DNA of 10,095 nucleotides from Gonium pectorale. Its lineage: Eukaryota > Chlorophyta > Chlorophyceae > Chlamydomonadales > Volvocaceae. Of the stretch, positions 1 to 7,514 are shown piece by piece. The position numbers were made by a program, and so were the translations under genes. Location: NCBI GenBank assembly GCA_001584585.1, contig LSYV01000018.1, forward strand, positions 1,736,802 to 1,746,896, given 5' to 3'. Under the pieces are notes generated by a model that ran no database searches, was not told where the DNA came from, and was given only the letters and a program-made list of their open reading frames with translations. Each line of letters begins with the position of its first letter. Position 1 is the stretch's first letter.

Positions 1-429
1 TGCTGGCCGTGCTTCAATGTGCACGCATCGTGTGCAACACATCCGCTGGCGTGATCAAAAGCCGTGCAACTGGCGATACGCAATTGCGTGTGGGCACGCA
101 CGTACGGCGGTCATAGTTGGCAAGAGTTTACATACATACAGCGCAAGGGGGCTGCCTGTAGCAGCCAGCAGTCACGCAACCATAGAGCCCTCTGTATACG
201 TTGAACACCTACATGCCCCTGCAACTTTGCAGTGCGTTGGCCTTGTTCTTCTATACAAACGTACGGGCAGTGCCAAGCCAAGCAACACGATTACTGTTGC
301 GGTCATCCGTCAGCGTCACACGCACCTACATGCCTATGAAAGGCAAGAGTGAAAGATGAATTGCAGTCAAGGCTCTGCTGCATGTCCTACCTTCACGCGC
401 TCAGACTCCAGCATGGACACTACTGGGCC
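1..429. other. Downstream flank of the minus-strand gene; no gene seen
   Basis: This stretch follows the stop codon of the ten-exon minus-strand gene and probably includes its 3' untranslated region. Open frames on the plus strand here (for example 17-352) have no recognisable protein character, no splice signals and no neighbour continuing them. The only candidate signal is a minus-strand TGTAA at 128-132. I see no RNA gene or repeat. Confidence 0.5.
128..132 (-). promoter_or_regulatory. Possible poly(A) signal TGTAA (green-algal type)
   Basis: Read on the minus strand this is TGTAA, the usual polyadenylation signal of chlorophyte nuclear genes. It lies about 300 bases beyond the stop of the minus-strand gene ending at 430. 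I saw no closer copy on that strand. A five-base motif often occurs by chance, so this is only a candidate. Confidence 0.3.
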
Positions 430-950
430 CTACTGCTGCCCATCGATTCCAGCACTACTCTGCCAGCAGTCCCAAACAACGTCGGCAAGGGGTACAGCGG
501 TCCGAGCGCCGTTGCCCAGCTGGATCCGAACATACAATCCCGGCATCCCTCGAAGGGACTGTGGCTTGAGCACGTTGCCCGTGAAATCCGCCCTCACATG
601 TCCCTGCCTGCTCGCTGAGTAGCCAGGGTATCTCCTTGATGGCCGATACTGCAGAGCATCAATCATGGCGTTTCATTAAACTGTCGACCTGCTGCAGACC
701 CTCTGCAACTAACCTGTGACACATCCACTGTTGCACCTGATGGAGCAGACAACTCCAAGCCAGTCCTGCCCCAACAGCTGTCGACAACTGTCGAGACCTG
801 CACTGCCTTGCGGGAACCATCAGCTGCGGTCATACGGATGTATCGAGTTCCCTGCAATTGAAAGGGCCTCAACACTGTGCCCTTGCGCTCGTCGCGCACT
901 GTTCCATCAATGGATGCAGAGTAGCCAGGGTAGCTGTGAGATCCACGAAA
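430..950 (-). repeat. Tandemly duplicated exon pair encoding NUMOD4-like domains
   Basis: The last two exons (950-714 and 648-430) each begin in phase 0. In both, exactly six residues precede the identical block YPGYSAS, followed by a G at the same offset, then VR, VL and a basic residue plus P (VLRP or VLKP), an aromatic-(I/V)-R-(M/I) strand, and a C-W pair about residue 60. The two copies share the frame, exon borders and domain register. The simplest explanation is duplication of one exon with flanking intron, followed by strong divergence. At DNA level only the YPGYSA-coding stretch is still clearly similar (gagtagccagggta on the plus strand near 613-628 and 920-933). Confidence 0.7.
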
Positions 951-3457
951 CTGTGGAATGCAACGGGCAAGGAGTCATCATCGTGGGCCCAGGCAGGCAT
1001 GCACAGCAGGCGCACCTTACCTCCTTGTGGCTGGACGATGCTGGGCAGTCCCTGCCATGTTGAGAGCTGTCGCAACTGAGGTAATCAGGTCCTGACACAC
1101 CAGCACCGGTTGTGTCAGAAGTATGGAACCCCTGAGCTGTGTTCTTGCTAAACGCTGCAGGGCTGCCGCCCTGATCGCCAGGAGTACATCCGGAAGCGGT
1201 ATCCCAACGAGGGTCATCGGCATCAAGGGGCACCTGTCGAGTTGGAATCAGCAAACGTTCAACAATTGGTGTCCCCGGGATACTGGAATGGAGGCAGCCC
1301 AGCCCTGACATGCATGCACGTCGGCCATACCTTATTAGTGGGCAGCGCTTCAGCCGCAGCTGCAAGCTTCTGGGAGCCAGTGTGACTGCCCAGGCATGAA
1401 GCAAAGGGTTCCTCGCAGATGCCACAATGGGCGGCATGCGCTTGAACCCCTGCAGATGGGGCGTGAAATGCAAGCTGCGCGCAGGGCATGCACGCCACTG
1501 TTAATAATGTATGATGTCCATTTAATGCTCGGTGCACTTCTCCATGGTGCATTCACACTCACCTCGGCCAGGTGTGGTATTTGTACGAATACGTGTGGGG
1601 CCCGTTCTGCAAAACTGAGCCTGGCCTGAAGAGCGTTTGCGAGCGATAGGCTACGTCTGCCCTGTCCCTTTTCCCGAGGGGTGGGTGGCAGGCTGTCATC
1701 ATCACTGCTACTACCCGCTGCTTCGAATTGCTCAAGAAGCTTTCGTCGTCCAGGTTGCAATACCATCCGACCAGTCGTGCGTACCGGTGGAGGGGCTATC
1801 TTAATCTGGGGCCTGGCACCTGGTGGTGCACCATAGGCTGCTTGGCTACGTAAGGCGCAAGTGCAGATAGGTCAGCTGCGATCTACATGCTGGATGCATA
1901 GTCTGGCCCGCATACCTGCGCCTGATGTGATGCTGGAGTGAAAGCGGCCTGCAGGTGGGGAGGCCCATGGAGGCGACAACAGGAGGCGCCTGCTGGTGGT
2001 TGTCAGGTGGCAGGGCGTCGACACCATCACGTGAGACCCATGCAGCCTTGCCAGGGTGCATGGTTCCGGGTGGTGACGCTGACGTGTCCATAGCCAGACC
2101 CTGGGCATGGATGGTTAGCAGCCTCCATACCGGCTCCATGAAGCTCCAGCCAGCAGCATCTGCAAGTAGCACAGTATATATCAAGTCAGCTGCCAGATTA
2201 CATAGCCTGGCCGTGGGCCATACCTTGCATTGCCAGCAGGACGTCATGCCAGCCGTGCTCGCAGTCATTACCAGCACCCACGTGGTACGCGAGCGCCTCT
2301 GCGTCAGAAAGAATGAACTCGTGGAGGTGCTCAGACACTACCCTCGGCGCAATGTGCGAGGTTTGGAGCATCTCCAGGACAGCCATAAAGCGCATGGCAT
2401 AAAAGATCCGCATCTCTAGCTCGACACGGGGCCTCGGAGGGTTAAACGAAACAGTCTCAGCAGGTGCTAAGCCGATGACAAGGACCAGCAGGAGGTACAT
2501 GGCCATCTGGAGGTGATGGAACACGTTTTCAGGTAAGGCACTTCAAGCATGTGCTGAGCAAAACCTGTGCTGATACGCACCTGCGCCGGTGTAGCCTCTA
2601 AATCAGCAGAGCAGTCGGTTGCAAGTACCTGTGACCATGCAGCTCATCGGGTCACGTTGGGCATGTCAGGCAGGCTCCCCTCTGCAGTCTATGCTACGAG
2701 CGAGCAACGTAACAAGAATGCCGTGGCCTCACTTTGGCGACAGGTCTGATGAATTCGGCGTCGGGTTGGAGCGCCAGCGTGTCGATGGCCGCCTGAACAG
2801 TAGTGCTGTCGGCTCTGCAAGAGAGGCAGGGCAGCTGCACATGTAACCCGCCCACGCGGGTTGATTGGGGATCGAGCATTGCAGGGGCTAAATAGCTTAC
2901 CCTTTCAGTAGTCCTACGACCAGGCCAGCGCTGTGCCAGGCCTCCGTAGCCAGCATCTGGTATGACGGGTGCCAGTCTGCCAGGGTGCTCTCCTCCAGCG
3001 TAAGTAGCCGCTTATGCTTGGCCATCCCTATGAGCATTCTCTCCCGCGTGCGGTCGATCAGTGGAATGGCCGGCGTGTCCACGGACACCTTGACCACGGG
3101 TTGTAACGAGAGCGTGGCCAGCGCGTCGGCATCTGCCCTGCTGGCCCGCACCTCGAGATCATAGCTGCAAGGAGCCACTGTCAGCGCGAGCGGGCGCCGG
3201 GAGCGACCAGCGACCAGTACCCACCTCTGAATGGCGGACAGCACCTTGGTGAGGCATTTGCCAGGCTGTGTCTGACCTCTGACAAGCGACGGGCTGCGTG
3301 CTGGCCACTTCAGGTCAAACGCGCCATGCGCTTCTGGCTGCTGTAGAGGGACAGCAGGAGCCGAGGCTTGCCGGAGCAGAGCAGAGCGCCCCAGCAAAGG
3401 GCGAATACCTGGACTAGGCATTGTGACAATGCGCTGATAGCAGCGACCGTTCACCAT
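430..3457 (-). CDS. Ten-exon gene: unrecognised protein with two C-terminal NUMOD4-like domains
   Basis: Exons in order of transcription: 3457-2901, 2814-2733, 2628-2581, 2506-2224, 2159-1916, 1845-1563, 1474-1331, 1233-1021, 950-714, 648-430 (TAG). Every junction is GT..AG with matching phase, and the sum is 2310 nt (769 aa). Residues 1 to about 618 match no family I know. Visible there are a hydrophobic stretch opening exon 4 (about 230-246), an acidic Ser/Asp patch (SSSDDDS) in exon 6, a Cys/His group (HCGICEEPFASCLGSH) in exon 7 and a polar, probably disordered exon 8. Residues about 625-680 and 704-759 are two copies of a YPGYSAS...G.VR...G.VL+P...Y(I/V)R(M/I)...G.R.AV......V...CW pattern. 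This resembles NUMOD4, which accompanies HNH homing endonucleases; no HNH motif is seen. The start is uncertain: ATG 3457 is first in frame, but it overlaps a TATATA and has T at -3. ATG 3421 has the better ACAATG context. The exon 4 hydrophobic start resembles a signal peptide, so two genes cannot be excluded. Exon 8 has a rival open frame that does not fit the splice phase. Confidence 0.6.
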
Positions 3458-3557
3458 ATATACACCGGTACTACTAGCCGTACCAACCGAGACCACTCGA
3501 GTATCACCGATCTTTGCCTGCACTAGGCCGAACTAGATCATATCGCTTAAGTACATC
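3457..3557. promoter_or_regulatory. Divergent (possibly bidirectional) promoter with TATATA box
   Basis: Only about 100 bases separate the 5' ends of the minus-strand ten-exon gene and the plus-strand methyltransferase gene, so both must be driven from here or from within each other. TATATA sits at 3457-3462. For the minus-strand gene it would place transcription start near 3430, which favours ATG 3421 as the true start. No clear TATA element lies just before the plus-strand ATG at 3558. No other motif is recognisable. Confidence 0.45.
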
Positions 3558-4797
3558 ATGTCGACTGCAAAGTCTTCTCCACTGGACAGTCTGTATGACG
3601 TTATGCAGGGCAACGAGGTGAGTGGGCAGGTTCAGGCACACTTACGAGGTTTTGTTGAGCACTATCGGGACCACGCGCAGACGGACGTGGGCGGCGGTGA
3701 GGGCAACGAAGGAACTTACGGCTCCATCACACAGGCCGGGATGGCTCAGGTGCTGCAGTGCATGAAGGAGCGGGCGGGCTTTGGCAGTGACAGTATACTT
3801 GTGGACATCGGCTCGGGACTTGGCAGGTCAGCGACAGACTGAGGGGTTGCCAGGCAGGGCACCAGCAGAAGGGTGCTCACGTGCGTGAGAGGGTGCTGAT
3901 TGGTGTTTCATTCGTGTGCGCAGACCCCTGATGCACGGGTTCTACGAGGGCATGGCCAAGGGTTATGGCCTGGAGTGCGATGCTGTAAAGTGCGAGAAGG
4001 CTGTCAAGTTCTGCAAGCGGGTCGTTTCAGAAGCCTGCAGCAAAGGTGCGTGCGGTGAGCCGATCGTTGCTCGTCTTGCTTGCATGTGAGGGTCCTGACC
4101 TGGCAGGTCGTCCGGCCCCATGCGTGTGCTGATGACGCAGGCCTTCTGGACCGGCGGTACTGTGCCCTGCGCACGAGGCTGGTCTTCTGGCATGTGGATA
4201 TTGAGCAGGTTTGTGTTCGTTCTAGCCTACATACATAAATACATTACTGGTTTATTAGCAGCGTGCCTTCAGCTGCTTGCCATGCATGTGCGCTTGCTAA
4301 GGGCCTCTGATGACCTTGATTGCTGCTACGTGGCCGCAGCTGACTGGGCTCCCGGATGAAGCCACCCATGCGTACTCGTTTTGGGAGGGCATCCCTGACC
4401 CTGCCAAGTGCAAGATTGGTGAACTGTTCACCCAGTCGCAGACCCTGAAGGTACGAAGGGCGTACCCGGCTGTATGCAATGGTGTGCTGGTTTGATGCAG
4501 CGCGCCTAGTCGTCTGAACCTGTCGGTGCTCCTTTCGTGCAGGCCATCGCTGTGGTTGGGCGGAGCCTGGGCCGGGACCCGGCCCAGCGGATGGCAGACA
4601 CGTTTGGGTTCGGAAGGCTCACTCTGCTCGGGAAGTTTGGAGCTTCGATGGCAGGTGCGATTCAGTGAAACGTACCGTGCTTTGTTACAAATACACCAGG
4701 AGCGTTGCCTTTGTTCCGTGACTCATGTATGTATGGTTGCTGTGTGCTGCGTGCAGGTAGCGGACGCTCCATGACGGCCTACGTGTTTTCCAAGTAA
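3558..4797 (+). CDS. DOT1-like class I SAM-dependent methyltransferase, six exons, complete
   Basis: Exons: 3558-3826, 3924-4045, 4141-4208, 4340-4450, 4543-4654, 4757-4797 (TAA). All introns are GT..AG with matching phases; the total is 723 nt, 240 aa. Motif I of the Rossmann methyltransferase fold is VDIGSGLGRP (residues about 82-91). The motif II acidic residue is E107 in GLECD, and a conserved-looking D150 (FWHVDIEQ) precedes THAYSFWEGIP (162-172). A GTYGSIT block lies before motif I, and the protein ends GSGRSMTAYVFSK. The order GTYGS.T / DIGSG.G+P / YSF..G.P recalls DOT1-type lysine methyltransferases, including the short forms of algae and protists. It would transfer a methyl group from SAM, plausibly to a protein lysine such as histone H3; the substrate is inferred only. 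For intron 2, acceptor 4139-4140 was preferred to the AG at 4105-4106 because only it keeps the frame open. It is divergent from the NUMOD4-like gene. Confidence 0.85.
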
Positions 4798-4998
4798 CGG
4801 CCCTCAATGCTGCTTTGACTTTATCACTTACTGGCGTGCGAGATGTGCCCGGGTGTGCACTACACCGGCGTGTGGTTTGTACTACAGAGGACGGAGGACA
4901 AGGGGCTGTTCCTCAGAGGACGGAAGAGGAGGAGGGGTTAATAATAGAGCGGCTAGCGTATATACACAGACTGTGAATTGCGTAGGAGGGCTTCGAGG
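4798..4998 (+). promoter_or_regulatory. Short intergenic region: 3' flank of the methyltransferase gene and promoter of the next gene
   Basis: The 200 bases between two co-directional genes must hold the end of one transcript and the start of the next. A TATATA element at 4959-4964 lies about 35-40 bases before ATG 4999, which would leave a very short leader. Two copies of a purine-rich motif (cagaggacgga, near 4884 and 4914) precede it. No TGTAA poly(A) signal occurs inside the gap. The nearest is at 5013-5017, within the next gene. Confidence 0.4.
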
Positions 4999-6603
4999 AT
5001 GCCGCCGCGTTGTGTAATCTGCGGGAATTCCGTGCGCCGCATCTGCACCTTATGTCTAGTTCCCGTCTGCAAAGAAAAATGCATGAGTGCTCATTGCGTC
5101 GCTTTGCACGGACACCTGCCAAAGGGCCGGTCCTCTGCTTTTAATATGACGCCGCTCGAGCTGGCTAAGCAGCAGCAGCAAAAAGTCCTTATCGAGGAGG
5201 CCGCGAGTGCTCCGGCGCCTTCGGCGAGCAACTGCGACTGCGGAGCTGGCGAGCACTTGAATGCGTGGGTTGCCGCTGACAGAGTGGTTTATTCTGCCTC
5301 GCCTAACACCAGCTTTACGTCCTATCCCAGGTGCACGCAGTGCGGCTGCCTGGCTTGTGCGGACTGCTACCTGGAGTCACTGCATGTTTGCCCAGCGTAC
5401 AGCCGCAAGTGGACGGAGATGATAGAGCTGTCGCAAAAACTTGCCGATGCCAAGACGGAGCTCCAGGCGCTGCTTCCCACCGGCCGGGTCCCGGCTTTCG
5501 AAGGGCTTCGTCAGACCCGCGGCCAAGCGGCTGCGCCCCTACTAGACATCAGCATGCAGCCTGGCGGTGCTGCTGCTGCGCTGCTGCAGGCCGATGCTCC
5601 GGCGGCGAGCAGCCCAACTGGCTACGCTCTCGGCTGCCGGGAGGGCCCAGATGCTCCCTGCGGTGCTGCCGGCGGCGCTGCTTCCCGCGGCGCTGCAGGC
5701 AGTGCTGCTGGCGGCGCGGAAGGTGATGCAGGGCAGCCCGGGGAGGCAACTGCTGACGGGCCACCCCAACCTGATGCCGCCGTTCTCGGCGCGGAGGAAG
5801 GGGCGTGCAAGCAGCCTGGCGGTGCTGCTGCTGCGCTGCTGCAGGCCGATGCTCCAGTGGCGAGCAGCCCAACTGGCTACACTCTCAGCTGCCAGGAGGG
5901 CCCAGATGCTCCAGGCAGCGCTGCCGGCGACGCTGCTCCCGGCGGCGCTGCGGGGGTTGCTGCCGGCGGTGCGGAAAGCGATGCAGGGCAGCTCAGGGAG
6001 GCAGCGGCTGACAGGCCACCCCAACCTGATGCCGCCGTTCTCGGCACGGAGGGAGGGGCGTGCAAGCAACCTGGCGGTGCTGCTGCTGCGCTGCTGCAGG
6101 CCGATGCTCCGGCGGCGAGCAGCCCAACAGGCGATGCTCTCAGCTGCCAGGAGGGCCTAGATGCTCCAGGCAGCACTGCTGGCGACGCTGCTCCCAGCAG
6201 CGCTGCGGGCGTTGCTGCTGGCGGTGCGGAAAGCGATGCAGGGCAGCCCGGGGAGGCAGCAGCTGACAGGCCACCCCAACCTGATGCCGCTGTTCTCGGC
6301 GCGGAGGAAGAGGCGTGCAAGCAGCCTGGAGGTGCTGCTGCGTGGCTGCAGGCTGATGCTCCCGCGAGGAGCGGCCCAGCTGCCTCCTCTCCCAGCTGCC
6401 GGGAGGGCTGCCCAGGCACTCCCTGCGGCGCTGCCGGCGGTGCGGAAGGTGATGCGGGGCAGCCCAGGGAGGCAGTGGCCCGCGAAACTGGTGCTGTTGA
6501 GGCAGAAACCCCACTCTTGGTGGTCATGCGCCAGGAGCCGCTGGGCAGGGGGCAGCGGGATCGCCGGGCCCCTAAGCGGTTTGGACAGTCAAATTCAGGA
6601 TGA
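4999..6603 (+). CDS. Protein with two Cys-rich (piggyBac-type-like) zinc clusters, 85-aa tandem repeats and basic tail
   Basis: An uninterrupted 534-aa ORF. ATG 4999 is chosen because the frame extends upstream only to a TTG. Residues 4-39 form a Cys/His cluster: C5-x2-C8, C16-x2-C19, C24, C28, C33, H37. A second lies at 79-131: CDC, then C112-x2-C115, C117, C120-x2-C123 and an LH. The spacing R-C-x2-C ... C-x2-C ... V-C-x3-C ... H resembles the C-terminal zinc ribbon of piggyBac-derived transposases, but no DDE catalytic core is present here or just upstream. Residues 187 to about 495 are Ala/Gly/Pro-rich tandem repeats of exactly 85 aa, the last shortened. The protein ends with a basic stretch (RGQRDRRAPKRFGQ) that could bind nucleic acid or act as a nuclear signal. 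Function is unknown: it may be a domesticated transposon fragment, a structural repeat protein or an unrelated zinc protein. No introns are visible, unlike its neighbours. Confidence 0.65.
   Translation: MPPRCVICGNSVRRICTLCLVPVCKEKCMSAHCVALHGHLPKGRSSAFNMTPLELAKQQQQKVLIEEAASAPAPSASNCDCGAGEHLNAWVAADRVVYSASPNTSFTSYPRCTQCGCLACADCYLESLHVCPAYSRKWTEMIELSQKLADAKTELQALLPTGRVPAFEGLRQTRGQAAAPLLDISMQPGGAAAALLQADAPAASSPTGYALGCREGPDAPCGAAGGAASRGAAGSAAGGAEGDAGQPGEATADGPPQPDAAVLGAEEGACKQPGGAAAALLQADAPVASSPTGYTLSCQEGPDAPGSAAGDAAPGGAAGVAAGGAESDAGQLREAAADRPPQPDAAVLGTEGGACKQPGGAAAALLQADAPAASSPTGDALSCQEGLDAPGSTAGDAAPSSAAGVAAGGAESDAGQPGEAAADRPPQPDAAVLGAEEEACKQPGGAAAWLQADAPARSGPAASSPSCREGCPGTPCGAAGGAEGDAGQPREAVARETGAVEAETPLLVVMRQEPLGRGQRDRRAPKRFGQSNSG
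5013..5017 (+). promoter_or_regulatory. TGTAA motif inside the zinc-cluster gene; possible poly(A) signal of the upstream methyltransferase gene
   Basis: The first plus-strand TGTAA I see after the methyltransferase stop (4797) is here, about 215 bases downstream, inside codons C5-V6-I7 of the next gene. If used, the upstream transcript would overlap the start of the downstream gene. A chance occurrence is equally likely. Confidence 0.2.
5557..6480 (+). repeat. Coding tandem repeat, 255-base (85-aa) unit, three full copies plus one partial
   Basis: Copies begin at 5557, 5812, 6067 and 6322, each with CAG/CAA-CCT-GG and then a GCT-rich run encoding QPGGAAA. The spacing is exactly 255 bases each time. 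Every full unit runs QPGGAAAALLQADAP, SSPTG, a C-(R/Q)-EG-x-DAP block, Ala/Gly-rich stretches, DAGQ and PPQPDAAVLG, then an acidic C-K link to the next unit. The fourth copy has lost part of its middle and diverges after DAGQPREA. The low number of changes between copies points to recent expansion by unequal exchange or slippage. Confidence 0.9.
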
Positions 6604-7514
6604 GGGCTGAGTGCGTGGGGCATTCTTCTCCCTCAGCTAGCTAGCCAGGGGCTGGTGTTGAAACGCAACGGGGCTGGTCTGTGCATGTTGAACCAATGGA
6701 GGGAGAGGTCTGAAGCTGCGATGCTTAATTAGTGGTGCTGTATGTGCGTGGCGCAGGGCTAGCTATACATGCAAGGCATTTAGATAACTGCCTGGCTTTC
6801 CAGGGATCAGGTAGGGGTAGGTAGGTGTGCCGTGATGAGCTTTACAGGTTGTATTGTACGATGAATGGACGGAACACACGTGATTATATGTCGCCAAGCC
6901 TGATATGACCAGTGTATCATGCCATCCTAGAGACCTGTTGTGGTGCGCCGCAATGCGCCTGGTCACATCCATTGCCTCTCTTAATGGTCTTAACGCGTTC
7001 TGACTGTGAGGAAATGAAAACGAAATCGATGCTGCCAAGTCTCGACATATGTTTTAATACAGAGAGCAGGTCCATTCGACGCTGACATACTACGCCGTAC
7101 ACCCAGCCCGCACGACACACCCGCACAACCCGTACCAGCAACCATGCATAGGCAGCCCTCTAGCTCCCCTCTAGCTCCCCTCAAGCCGGTCCCCTCCGGC
7201 ATTCGGCCGCGCTACTGCCGCACATGAACCAGTAGCCTGACCCTATCTACCTGCCGCATACAATAATGGACATCAAACATCATCATGTCATCAGAAGACT
7301 AACCCGGGTCATGCAATGCACTGCTGTTTGGAAAGGCATACGCCCTCGCCGATGCATTGTATGAAGTAGAGGGCTGCATGTGTCTGCATCACATGCCGTG
7401 CACAAATAATGTTGGCGGGGACTACCTACACGAACAAATAAACACAACCCCTGGCCCGTGGTCCCTGGCCCCTGCCCCGCCCCATACAACGCCGTTTTTT
7501 TGCGCGCGCCCTAT
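6604..7514. other. Intergenic region between convergent genes; no gene supported
   Basis: About 900 bases lie between the stop of the plus-strand zinc-cluster gene and the stop of the minus-strand oxygenase-like gene, so this holds two 3' ends. It is visibly less GC-rich than the neighbouring exons. Small open frames on both strands here lack recognisable features and splice partners. No plus-strand TGTAA is evident in the first few hundred bases. A minus-strand TGTAA (6842-6846) exists but is about 670 bases from the oxygenase stop. A short run of T (7495-7501) precedes an alternating GC stretch near 7502-7508. No RNA gene is recognised. Confidence 0.5.
7159..7180. repeat. Perfect 11-base direct duplication
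   Basis: Two adjacent identical copies of tctagctcccc occur at 7159-7169 and 7170-7180 in the intergenic region. This is probably a slippage product without function. Confidence 0.8.

Noticed and set aside
17..352. Plus-strand ORF of 111 codons at the left edge
   Set aside because: It has no recognisable motif, no splice signals and no continuation. It lies in the likely 3' flank of the minus-strand gene, and an ORF of this length is expected by chance in GC-rich DNA.
1017..1226. Hydrophobic minus-strand frame overlapping exon 8
   Set aside because: It would need a phase-2 junction from the previous exon, but exon 7 ends in phase 0 at a good GTATGG donor. The chosen frame fits at both ends.
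1955..2419. Plus-strand ORF of 154 codons
   Set aside because: It is antisense to exons 4 and 5 of the minus-strand gene and runs across a predicted intron of that gene. The minus-strand phases all agree and leave no need for it.
3458..3523. GTG or upstream-exon extension of the minus-strand gene
   Set aside because: A stop lies just upstream, GTG is not a normal nuclear start, and a further exon would have to overlap the methyltransferase gene in antisense.
4106..4140. Earlier acceptor for methyltransferase intron 2 (tggcag at 4101-4106)
   Set aside because: With the phase-1 donor at 4046 it gives a stop within nine codons. The acceptor gacgcag ending at 4140 restores the frame into LLDRRYCALRTR.
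4978..4998. TTG-initiated N-terminal extension of the zinc-cluster ORF
   Set aside because: The ATG at 4999 is the first conventional start and lies immediately before the Cys cluster; non-ATG starts are rare in nuclear genes.
5877..6623. Antisense ORF of 248 codons over the repeats
   Set aside because: It is best explained by the Ala/Gly/Pro-rich 255-base repeat, in which stop codons are rare in every frame. It has no promoter, splice or domain evidence, though it is listed among the findings as testable.
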